Origin: JAXMHQ01 sp046346665
GTDB taxonomy: Bacteria; Verrucomicrobiota; Verrucomicrobiia; Limisphaerales; JAXMHQ01
DNA length: 64,000 nt
NCBI GenBank assembly: GCA_046346665.1
Contig: JAXMHQ010000022.1
Location: 1-64,000, forward strand
Direction of reading: 5' to 3'
The position numbers were made by a program, and so were the translations under genes. Shown here piece by piece: positions 25,301 through 32,137 of the stretch. The stretch's first letter is position 1; each line of letters begins with the position of its first letter. A model generated the notes under the pieces. The model had not been told where the DNA came from. It made no database searches and saw only the letters and a list, made by a program, of their open reading frames with translations.

Positions 25301-28135
25301 CATCCGGGCGGCGGCGAAGGATTGGCTCGCCTGGACGAGATTTCCCTGCTGGCAGGCGGTGGCGGCCTGTTCGATGAGTCTTTCCAGCGGCGATTCAACC
25401 GCGGCGGTCCGGGACGGGATCCGGGAAGCCTGGCCGTTGCGGGAGGCGGGTTGCAGGACGGAGCCGGGTTCGCGGCCGGCTTGCTTGGCGGCGATCATTT
25501 CGGAGACGGTCTTCAATTCGCCTTCGAGCCGGAACCCGGAGGAGATCGCCGACAGGATGGTCATCTGCGCCTGGTCCGGGTTGTTCCGCGACAAATAGGC
25601 AAACGCCTTCGCCGCGTGCAGCATCACGTGCTTGGAACGGTCCTTGACGATGTCCAGCGAATAACCGAACGCCGCCTCGACTTCCTCGTCCGTGAACGCC
25701 GCGTCATTCCATTTCTGCGCGAGCACGGCGGGATCGATGCGGCGCGTGTATTTGAACACCACGCCGGCCGACGCGGGTAGGTCGGCGATAAGTTCGAAAT
25801 GATTCCGGAGCCGGTATTGGATCAGGTGAATCCAGTATTCGTAAAAATGGCAGTAATCCTGGTGGAACACCGTGCTCTTGCCCTCGATCAGGTGCGGATA
25901 GAAATTGCGAACAATGTAATCCGCCAGTTCCCACGCTTTCATCGCGTCCACGACCAGCAATTCGATCGGGAGCCCCTGCCATCCGATCTTGCACAGGTCG
26001 CCGGCGTAGACCAGCAGCGAGCGGTTGGCATCCCACGGCTGCACCAGCCGGAGGAATTCGGGCAGGAAACTGTCGCCGTCCTGGTAGCGGCCCTGGATCA
26101 GCGGGTTTTCCTGGTAGGGATCCATCCATTTTTGCCAGATGAAAATGTCGTAGGCATGGACGGCCTTGCGCGGGCAGCCGGGGCGCGGGTTTCGGGCGAG
26201 GCCCTGGAGCAGCGGCACGGTCAGCGAGCCGAGCCAGGAGCCGAGGTCCACGATTTCGCCGTCGCCGTTGAACTGGTTCTCGGCGTAGTCGCGCAAATAC
26301 TGCCGCTCAGCCACACTGGTCATTCCCGGGAAATGTTCCAGGGTCTTGGGTGAACTCTCAGTCAGAGTTGTATTCATAGGTTTTGCGGTTTCACGGCGGG
26401 CCAGGCTGCGCAGCAACCCGGTAAGTCCACTCAACGTCGGCTCCGCCAGCCGCGGCGTGCCGTCGCTGAGGTAAATCGAGAAATTACTGTGGCAATCGTC
26501 CGACGAATGACTGATGAAGCCCTCGCGCAGCGTGTAAAACAGCAGCGCCTCGACGGAATTCCGCGCCAGGTATTCCGCGTCCACCTGCCGCAAAAACGCG
26601 TCGTAAATGTCCTCCCACACCGCCGCCACAATCTCCGCCGGCGGCCTCTCGCGCCGCGGATAAATGAACAGCCGCGTGTTGTGACGCGCGTCGTGGTTGG
26701 CCGGACAGAGCTTCTTCGAGCCGATCCCGAATTCGGTGATCCAAATCCCCTTCCCCGCCAGGCCGTGGCTGGAGACTCCATCGCCGCACTTCACGAACGC
26801 GGCCAGCTGCTCGAGAAAATTGAACTGCTTGCAGTACTCCGATGCAAACCGGCGCGGGTTCGCCTCGCGCCAGCCGGATAAATCCTGCTTCGACACAAAC
26901 GTCTTGTCCCAGATGTCGTGCCGCGGCCAGTGATACGGATGAATCCCGATTTTGTTGCAATGCCGGAAGGTGTCCGGGTTGGCCCGGTGCATCCGGACAA
27001 GCCAGTCGATGTTCGTGTGAGTGACGCTGCCCGTGACAAGGTCCAGCTCGACGCCGGCGCGCGCCATGGCGTCCGCCACTTCGCGCGACAGCCGCTCGTG
27101 CAGGTCGGCAAAGCATTGCACGTACAAATCGAACTTCGCACCCCAGCGAAATTCCAGCACCGGCGTGTCCGGGGCAAATGCGCTGTCGAGATCCTGCTCC
27201 TGGAATCCCCACGGCGCCGGCCGGACCGGCTTGTTCGGAAGATCATGACGCGGGATCTGCGGCAGGTGCAGCTCGGTCAGGTATTTGTCGCACGCGCACG
27301 CCTGCGGATTCAACGATCGCTCGATGCGCTGTTCGTCGGGCAGCCAGGTGTAATCGGGTTCGTTGATGAACTCGAACGACGTCACCACCGGGCCGCCGAT
27401 GGCCTGGGTGGATTCGGTCCCGGGAAACGCGTAGCGGGCGAGAACGCGGTTCACAAACAGGCCGAGGACGCGATTGTAACTTTCCCAAAGTGTGCCAAAC
27501 GAATACTTGCGCCCGCCCAGCGCGGCGCGGCTCGGACATTCGATCAACAGCCGGGGCGGATGTTCCACGAGCGTCAGCAGGACGCGGATGCGCTCGGCGG
27601 GATCGGACAGGGTCTTGTTGAAATCCTGGATCCCGGCGTAATACGCGTCGTAGAGCCCCCAGTTCAGCGGCTTTCGCGCCGCGTTGAGCCCCTCCGGAAT
27701 CGCCTTCTCGGCTTCGGCCAGGCAGGCGGCCACGCGATCCAGCCGTTCCAACTGGACTTCCGGAGTGAGTTTGCAAATGGGCTCCTTTTCGGCGTAACAG
27801 AATTCGTGAAACCACGGCTCGAACACGCCCATGCTGCAAAACGCAATGAAGGTGCGCAGAAGATTGCCGCCGGATTCATGCACCAGCCGCGCTTCCTTGA
27901 ATCCCACCTGCCGCAATTGCCGCAGCCGCTCCTGCGGATCCTGGATGTCCTTCAGCTCCTGCCGGGGCCAGTCGGCGCCGCCCACGTTGAACCCGGAATA
28001 ACAGGTCCCCGATGGACGCCGCCCGGCGCGCGCGGCGTCCGCCGCGGAAGCCCGGCCCGGATCCCCGGGATTGAACCCGCGCGAAGCGGGATCGATGGTG
28101 CCAGCTGCCCGACCTGTCACTTGCGAATTACCCAT
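22382..28135 (-). CDS. Giant fusion: glycoside hydrolase-like domain, three SAM methyltransferases and TPRs
   Basis: 1917 aa from the ATG at 28135, which has GAGGG 5 nt upstream and overlaps the sulfotransferase stop by 8 bp; a longer start at 28177 is less likely. Residues about 30-585 resemble a clan GH-A (beta/alpha)8 hydrolase, with FEFINEPD (Glu259) and WITEFGIGS (Glu468) in acid/base and nucleophile positions and HPYHWP between them. Methyltransferase 1, about 600-860 (IVDLGSWLGS). TPR, about 925-1065. Methyltransferase 2, about 1100-1400 (YVEVGCGWSSLLLKRAL; FYDGSHCSKM). TPR, about 1440-1590. Methyltransferase 3, about 1640-1917 (VLDWGGAAGRVVRNF; FIYAFSVMTHL). No signal peptide, so the hydrolase-like part is probably cytoplasmic, acting on or binding sugar intermediates; this is inference. 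Dispersed repeats lie in linkers at 24914-24940 and about 25425-25460. Confidence 0.85.
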   Translation of the reverse strand: MGNSQVTGRAAGTIDPASRGFNPGDPGRASAADAARAGRRPSGTCYSGFNVGGADWPRQELKDIQDPQERLRQLRQVGFKEARLVHESGGNLLRTFIAFCSMGVFEPWFHEFCYAEKEPICKLTPEVQLERLDRVAACLAEAEKAIPEGLNAARKPLNWGLYDAYYAGIQDFNKTLSDPAERIRVLLTLVEHPPRLLIECPSRAALGGRKYSFGTLWESYNRVLGLFVNRVLARYAFPGTESTQAIGGPVVTSFEFINEPDYTWLPDEQRIERSLNPQACACDKYLTELHLPQIPRHDLPNKPVRPAPWGFQEQDLDSAFAPDTPVLEFRWGAKFDLYVQCFADLHERLSREVADAMARAGVELDLVTGSVTHTNIDWLVRMHRANPDTFRHCNKIGIHPYHWPRHDIWDKTFVSKQDLSGWREANPRRFASEYCKQFNFLEQLAAFVKCGDGVSSHGLAGKGIWITEFGIGSKKLCPANHDARHNTRLFIYPRRERPPAEIVAAVWEDIYDAFLRQVDAEYLARNSVEALLFYTLREGFISHSSDDCHSNFSIYLSDGTPRLAEPTLSGLTGLLRSLARRETAKPMNTTLTESSPKTLEHFPGMTSVAERQYLRDYAENQFNGDGEIVDLGSWLGSLTVPLLQGLARNPRPGCPRKAVHAYDIFIWQKWMDPYQENPLIQGRYQDGDSFLPEFLRLVQPWDANRSLLVYAGDLCKIGWQGLPIELLVVDAMKAWELADYIVRNFYPHLIEGKSTVFHQDYCHFYEYWIHLIQYRLRNHFELIADLPASAGVVFKYTRRIDPAVLAQKWNDAAFTDEEVEAAFGYSLDIVKDRSKHVMLHAAKAFAYLSRNNPDQAQMTILSAISSGFRLEGELKTVSEMIAAKQAGREPGSVLQPASRNGQASRIPSRTAAVESPLERLIEQAATACQQGNLVQASQSFAAARMHPATRGADALALGHIALNIGDLPAAVDCFGKAIRLDPKESMTYASRALALQLMQRSEEAAKDAAQALQLNPSDLVALKVFARIQLNAGRAAEARDLCRKILALAPADPDAKVMAEEAGSLSGLDGVSPQQGSAAPAPSAPAALFGAPPSAPPPAPIPAEALLEPTDAQIGNVLDSFLARVGFRKLQKLGYHLQKNDYYSPLNDCDFLESNQDLWNRPDELSAIDWRLDDQLSVAREAARFVSELRDVPVTPPVDHSAYGWKNNFWENSDALVQYGLVRSRRPRRYVEVGCGWSSLLLKRALEHNAAEGRPAQVTLVEPYPNFAIFKHLPKDWEIHRTILQRTPFEVFERLEAGDVLFYDGSHCSKMASDVNWFFFKILPRLKPGVLIHIHDIFLPGEYPPPWVFERGQTWNEQYLLQAFLMHNSAYRILIANRYLFYKRQADLEQMFDRIQPVHGSSFWLEKTAAGIHGTQLNHASETFPTPARNGSASNGALSSVVQSAVQPGQLQSAIEQAVAACSAGDLATARTILDQVRSVKPGCCSEALTMGYVALNVGDTRLALSWFTAGVALDKTQAFAHSSRALALQLLQQTHEARRDAETALKLDPNDTVALKVLARISLNERRMAYAQAYCRRVLALDPQDPDCKRMMLESESAHTAVAAPELPPATQVWATPASIQPPARPVELSAGLKKLEGLAGDYATRTETWQSLGVEHLMQQLVVGEFQKPIEIFPHPAPVPAGKDGFPVPPPELTMGYGAGNTDIYLSCGRKSYEIITGLARKHQVELNAGDKVLDWGGAAGRVVRNFSEEAKRGVEVWGCDVHAPSIQWAQKHLSPPFRFFNSSCLPHLPFPENTFKFIYAFSVMTHLNTLRDLWLLELSRVLRPDGCCILTIHDENTWTWFRERGMPGWMPKELQSLPEMPGECVEIRGSRWEHCYTFFHSNYIRRNWGRYFEIQEIVPCADLYQAAVILKKRR
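24914..24940. repeat. Dispersed 27-bp repeat in frame in the methyltransferase fusion
   Basis: TTGGGGCGAGACTCCGTCGAGCCCTGA encodes SGLDGVSPQQ on the coding strand. It lies in an Ala/Pro-rich linker between TPR block 1 and methyltransferase 2. Confidence 0.9.
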
Positions 28136-29780
28136 AAGCCCTCGTGTCTGTGCGTCTTGAAGTTGCACTCCCGGCAACGGTCGATATGTCGAAATGGCAC
28201 TCGGCCAGCAGCGCCAGCGCGGCGCGGTCGGCCGGATTATCCATCAGCACGCGGCGGCATTCGGCCCGGGCGGCTTCGTGGTTCCCGGCGGCCAGGTGGC
28301 TCCGCGCGGAACGCTTCAGGTCCTCGGCGTCGAACGATCCGCAGGCGTGCACTGCGGCGGCCACCGGCCGCGGGAGCGCCGGCAGCGCCGGTTCCGGAAA
28401 ACGCGGGATCGCAGCCCGGCCCGGCTCGGCGGGAGCGGCCGCCACAGGCGCCGGCGATTCCCACGTCATCCGCGGGTCGCGCCACATCGCCCAGCGCGAA
28501 TCGAAGGAATGACCCAGCGACCGCGTCTCAAAAATCACTTCGTGCGAACCCGTCGGGCTCGCCGGAATCGCCAGATCGAATTCGTGCCAGCGCCGGTCGG
28601 CCGGCTGATTCACAGGGTCCAGCGTGACGCTCGAATACACCGCGCCGTTCACGGTCACAATGAATTCGCACCCGCCCGACTGGGGTTTGGTCCAAACATC
28701 CGGATGCATGCAAACAGCGAAGGACAACCGCGCACAGCGGCCGTCGGCCACGCGATAAAACAGCCGCGCGGGCGGATGCAGGAAGAGCGAAGGACTGACC
28801 ACGTCGTCCAACGTAACGTCCCAGACGGCGGATTGAGCGGTGGAACCGACGGATTCCAGGCGCGCCTCGGGAAAGTGTTCGACGAACCGGAACTGCGGCG
28901 CGAAGCGGGGGCGCATGAATTCGGACAGCGACTCGCACCACGGCGCGCACAGCGCGAGCGATTGGCGGACGGCGTCGTCGAGCCGGTTCAAACCCTGCGG
29001 AAGCCGGCCCTCGTCGGCAGCGCGGAGCAGCACCTGGTAGGTTTCGCCCGTGAACGGGAGCGACAGCGGGCGGGGGCTTTGATAATGGCGGAGGTCGGGT
29101 CGGATGCGTCCGCGCACGGCATCGAGCAGCGCGCGGTCGTCGTCGGGCCAGGGCGTTCCGAGAGCGCGCGCGACGGCCTGCGCCTGTTCGCGCGGATGAG
29201 AAAACCAGCGGTCGTAATCGACAACGGCGCCCAGTTTGCCGCCCGCGTCCCGAACCGAGTCCAGGTTGTGCAGCAGCCAGAGCAGCTCGGCGCGCGACGC
29301 GGGGATCTCGTCCCGGAGCGACACCGATTCGATGACGCTTTGCGGATCCCGGACGGCGAGGATGTAAACCGGGTCGAGTCGAAGTTCGGCGAAAATTTCC
29401 TTCCACAACGGCAGCGTCCGGGACGTGCGCGGATCCTTGAAACCCCAGGTGCCGCGGGCGCGGGAAAGCTCGGATCGAACGATGGAAATCAGCCGTTCCT
29501 TGAACGGGGCGACCTCGGGGAGGCGCCACCAGTCGGCCGGCAGCGGCAGGGAGCCGGACGGCCCGCTCCACTGGCGTCCGAGACGCTTGAGCATCTCGTC
29601 CTGCGTTTGGAAAATATCCTGTTGCTCCCAGTAACCGGCCTGGTTGCCGGCGTCGGCGGGAAGGAGATTGTCACCGAGATCGACGCCAAGTGCGGTGAGC
29701 AAATTGGCGAGCAGGGAGGTGCCGCTGCGGTGCATGCCGAGGACGACGACGACCCGTTGTTGAGGCGTGAGGCTGCTCAT
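28128..29780 (-). CDS. Sulfotransferase-like protein with C-terminal beta-rich and TPR-like parts
   Basis: 550 aa from the ATG at 29780 (MSSLTPQQRVVVVLGMHRSGTS). An in-frame ATG/GTG further up at about 29933 would add 51 poor residues. The PAPS 5'-phosphosulfate loop is GMHRSGTSLLANLL, and the 3'-phosphate region is ILAVRDPQSVIESV. Residues about 330-440 form a jelly-roll-like segment (LSFAVCMHPDVWTKPQSGGCEFIVTVNGAVYSS), and the last 60 residues look like one TPR (HLAAGNHEAARAECRRVLMDNPADRAALALLAECHF). Its stop overlaps the start of the methyltransferase fusion. It would transfer sulfate to a sugar hydroxyl in the same glycan pathway (inference). Confidence 0.82.
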   Translation of the reverse strand: MSSLTPQQRVVVVLGMHRSGTSLLANLLTALGVDLGDNLLPADAGNQAGYWEQQDIFQTQDEMLKRLGRQWSGPSGSLPLPADWWRLPEVAPFKERLISIVRSELSRARGTWGFKDPRTSRTLPLWKEIFAELRLDPVYILAVRDPQSVIESVSLRDEIPASRAELLWLLHNLDSVRDAGGKLGAVVDYDRWFSHPREQAQAVARALGTPWPDDDRALLDAVRGRIRPDLRHYQSPRPLSLPFTGETYQVLLRAADEGRLPQGLNRLDDAVRQSLALCAPWCESLSEFMRPRFAPQFRFVEHFPEARLESVGSTAQSAVWDVTLDDVVSPSLFLHPPARLFYRVADGRCARLSFAVCMHPDVWTKPQSGGCEFIVTVNGAVYSSVTLDPVNQPADRRWHEFDLAIPASPTGSHEVIFETRSLGHSFDSRWAMWRDPRMTWESPAPVAAAPAEPGRAAIPRFPEPALPALPRPVAAAVHACGSFDAEDLKRSARSHLAAGNHEAARAECRRVLMDNPADRAALALLAECHFDISTVAGSATSRRTDTRAYG

Positions 29781-29954
29781 GCGGGAAAAACCGGCGCGCG
29801 GAGAATGTGGAGCGGGTTGCGGGACCCGGATTCTGCCGAAGAAAAATGTTCGTGTTGATTCATCCGCCAACCATCTGCAATTGGGCCTCCGGGCAGGCTG
29901 GCTGTGTGAACCTGCCCCGCCGCCCGGGTTCACCGACGATCAATTCCTTATGAC

Positions 29955-29984
29955 CGGGCGGGCCGAGTTGCCTCGACCCGCCCG
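29955..29984 (-). terminator. Strong GC hairpin after the flagellin gene (possible attenuator)
   Basis: CGGGCGGG-C-CGAG pairs with CTCG-A-CCCGCCCG across a 4-nt loop: an 8-bp plus 4-bp stem with one mismatch. It lies 58 bp past the flagellin stop and 175 bp before the sulfotransferase ATG. There is no U-tract, so it may stabilise flagellin mRNA or partly terminate rather than act as a full terminator. Confidence 0.55.
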
Positions 29985-30041
29985 TTGGAAGGAGCCAGCG
30001 GTCCCCGTCCTTTGGACGGACGCAAAAACGCTGGACACTTG

Positions 30042-30854
30042 TTACGGCAGCAGCCGCAGAGCGGCTTCCGGCTGCGCGTTGGCCTGCGCAAGCATCGCGG
30101 CCTCCGACCGCTTCAGGATGCTTTCGCTGGCGAAATTCATGGATTGCTCGGCCGCAGCCGCGCTGTGAATCGCGGAGCCCGCCGCATGCAGATTCTGACG
30201 ACCCACGGCCAGTTGATCGGCCATCGCCTTCAGTTGAGAATCGTTCCCCGCGAGCGTCGCCGCATCGGCCGACACCTGCCCCAGCGCGGTTTGAATCCGG
30301 TCCGACGCCGATTGCGCGGACTCTGCCGATCCGAGGTCGCCGTCGACCGCCGCCGTGTAGGCGTCGGCGCCCAGGTCCACGCCCGGGAGCGACAGCGTGG
30401 AGCCGTCGGATCCGACGGACACCTGGAGGGTGGCGCCGGTGAAGAGGTTCAGGCCATTAAAGTTCTTGGTTGAGACGTTTGTGATGGACGAGCCCAACTG
30501 GGAATATTCGGCCTGAAATTGTGCGCGCTGCGCGTCGGAAGTTGTCGGCGACTGCGCCTCGGTGGCGAGTTCGCCCATGCGCTGGAGCGCCTTCGAAACA
30601 TCCCCCAGGTAGGATTGCTGGGTCTGGGTGAGGGACATCGCGGCGGAAATGTTGCTCTCGGCGGAATCGAGCTCCTGGTGACGCTCGTGGCGCCGGACGG
30701 AGTCCGATGCGGCGCTGTCGTCGATCGCGGCCGTGCCTTTCGAGGATTGGGCCGACGCGGCGCCGAGCTGCGCGAGCGACTTGCGGAGTCCGGCCGCGCG
30801 AAGCTGGAGGGCTTCGGCGGACGACTGCGGCAGGTTGGCGTTGGAAATGATCAT
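30042..30854 (-). CDS. fliC: Flagellin
   Basis: 270 aa from the ATG at 30854, which overlaps the csrA stop as ATGA. The D1-type helix LQRMGELATEA, the following NFNGLNLF and the C-terminal SESILKRSEAAMLAQANAQPEAALRLL are diagnostic of flagellin. The central variable domain is minimal, so the filament would be thin. The first 60 residues are divergent: the usual LSSGLRINSAADDAAG stretch is replaced by SAQSSKGTAAIDDSAASDSV. No Shine-Dalgarno is visible in the 40 nt before the ATG, so translation probably depends on coupling to csrA. It is exported by the flagellar type III system; no other filament genes are in the window. Confidence 0.88.
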   Translation of the reverse strand: MIISNANLPQSSAEALQLRAAGLRKSLAQLGAASAQSSKGTAAIDDSAASDSVRRHERHQELDSAESNISAAMSLTQTQQSYLGDVSKALQRMGELATEAQSPTTSDAQRAQFQAEYSQLGSSITNVSTKNFNGLNLFTGATLQVSVGSDGSTLSLPGVDLGADAYTAAVDGDLGSAESAQSASDRIQTALGQVSADAATLAGNDSQLKAMADQLAVGRQNLHAAGSAIHSAAAAEQSMNFASESILKRSEAAMLAQANAQPEAALRLLP

Positions 30855-31138
30855 TTCGCGGCAGGCGCGGCCGGGGCGGCGGGAGCGCCAGGAGCGGCGA
30901 CAGCGGTCGCCTTGGTTTTCTTGCGGATCGGCAGCTTGGGCAGCGGCGCGCTCTGGTGCGTCAACGCTTCCTTGTTGCAACGCTGGATTTCCTCATACAC
31001 CTCCAACCGGTGCACGGGAACATCCGCGGGGGCCAGGATCCCCACTTTGACGACGTCGCCCTCCACGCGAACGATCTTCACGTGGATGCGCCCGTCGATC
31101 ACGATGCTCTCGCTGGATTTGCGGGAAAGGATAAGCAT
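30851..31138 (-). CDS. csrA: Carbon storage regulator CsrA
   Basis: 95 aa. The core of about 55 residues has the RNA-binding N-terminal strand MLILSRKSSESIVI and the HR of VPVHRLEVYEEIQ (equivalent to the key Arg44 region). A Lys/Ala/Pro-rich tail of about 35 residues extends beyond the usual 60-75 aa. CsrA dimers bind GGA-containing leaders and block flagellin translation until FliW sequesters them (established in Bacillus). It starts 15 bp after fliW and overlaps the flagellin start by 4 bp. Confidence 0.95.
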   Translation of the reverse strand: MLILSRKSSESIVIDGRIHVKIVRVEGDVVKVGILAPADVPVHRLEVYEEIQRCNKEALTHQSAPLPKLPIRKKTKATAVAAPGAPAAPAAPAAK

Positions 31139-31153
31139 GGCGTGGGGTTGAAA

Positions 31154-31579
31154 TCAGGCGGTGGTTTCGGCTTCGGGCAGCGGGTGCTGCACGGAATAAC
31201 TCGCGGCGTTGGCGATAATGACCTGTTTGCCAAGCCCCGTGCTGCGATTGATCACCACGGGGCCCTTCAGGTTCAATGTGGCGCGCCCTCCCGCGTGCAG
31301 CGTCACAATGCTGTAAAGCATCGCATCGGCCGGCGAGGCCAGGCCGAGAAATTCCACATCCATGTTCGGGATGTCAGGGTGATACTCCGGAAACACCAGG
31401 AAAGGATCCACCACGACGAAGGCCAGGGCCGGATTATCCTTCACTCGCAACCAGCGAAACGGCTCCTCGGCGGCGTTGGAAACGAGCAGATACTCCTTGA
31501 TCTGCTCAAACCCCAGCAATCCCATCGGCAGCCGCACGCAGCACGACGCGGGCGCCTCAAGCAGTTCTGTCTCGTTCAT
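31154..31579 (-). CDS. fliW: Flagellar assembly factor FliW
   Basis: 141 aa from the ATG at 31579 (MNETELLEAP). An ATG at 31594 would fall almost on the predicted transcription start. FliW hallmarks are LPMGLLGFEQIKEYLLV, PFRWLRVKDNPALAFVVVDP and a C-terminal LNLKGPVVINRSTGLGKQVI. FliW binds CsrA and flagellin competitively and so ties flagellin synthesis to its secretion. It is the first gene of the fliW-csrA-flagellin operon. Confidence 0.93.
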   Translation of the reverse strand: MNETELLEAPASCCVRLPMGLLGFEQIKEYLLVSNAAEEPFRWLRVKDNPALAFVVVDPFLVFPEYHPDIPNMDVEFLGLASPADAMLYSIVTLHAGGRATLNLKGPVVINRSTGLGKQVIIANAASYSVQHPLPEAETTA

Positions 31580-31609
31580 ATTAACGCATTTCATGCCGAG
31601 CGGCCCTTC

Positions 31610-31625
31610 AGCAACGGGTATGCCA
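31610..31625 (-). promoter_or_regulatory. Sigma-54-type (-24/-12) promoter upstream of fliW
   Basis: Reading the minus strand, TGGCATACCCGTTGCT has the invariant GG (-24) and GC (-12) exactly 10 bases apart, and matches the consensus TGGCACG-N4-TTGCW except at two positions. The predicted start is near 31599, giving a leader of about 20 nt to the ATG at 31579. Sigma-54 control is common for flagellar operons. Confidence 0.6.
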
Positions 31626-31768
31626 CCACCCCGGACAGGATTGCCGGGTCCGCAGATCTCTCTGATTCCGAGGATCCTACAACAACTCAACTTGACAAAC
31701 CGCGACCGGGGCCGCCACCAAACCGGCAATTCCCGCCGCGACCCGGCTGAATTTGCCCCGCCAATTTT

Positions 31769-32064
31769 AACCACGGATCAACACTGATAAACACGGATGA
31801 AAGACTTGACGCGAATTGACGCGAATGAACGCGAATTCCTGAATCTGACAGAATGAACAGAATGGTCAGAATATGTCCCCAGTCGCGATCAGCGGGAACA
31901 TTCCGTCCATTCTGTTCATTCTGTCAGAATCAGTTTGCCACAGGATCGCGACGGTGTGGTTCAGAGACAAAGTCAGCGCCTGCCTCATCACGAAATTAGC
32001 GACAATTCGCGTCAATTCGCGTCAACTCCCCTTATCCGTGTCGATCTGTGTTCATCCGTGGTTC
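31769..32064. repeat. Large imperfect inverted repeat between divergent fliW and cheA
   Basis: Left-arm modules run in the order AACCACGGATCAACACTGAT..CACGGATGAA, GACGCGAATTGACGCGAATGAACGCGAATT, TCTGACAGAATGAACAGAATGG. Right-arm modules mirror them as TCCATTCTGTTCATTCTGTCAGAATC, GACAATTCGCGTCAATTCGCGTC, TCCGTGTCGATCTGTGTTCATCCGTGGTTCA. The whole 296-bp unit is a composite palindrome. The rest of the gap (31626-31768) holds only the possible TTGTAGGATCCTCGGAAT motif. Confidence 0.8.
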
Positions 32065-32137
32065 ACCCTCCCAGAGAATGCTGTAAAGTGCCGCCCGCGT
32101 GTGCCGATACACACTTGCGCGCCAACAACCCGCACGC

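Noticed and set aside
22382..28135. Splitting the methyltransferase fusion into two genes at an internal ATG near 26376 (MNTTLTESSP)
   Set aside because: There is no stop or frame break before it and no clear ribosome site, so a single fusion is the simpler reading. An internal start cannot be excluded.
31675..31700. Sigma-70 promoter for fliW (TTGTCA ... TAGGAT)
   Set aside because: The spacing is only 13 bp, far from the 16-18 bp required; the sigma-54-like site downstream fits better.
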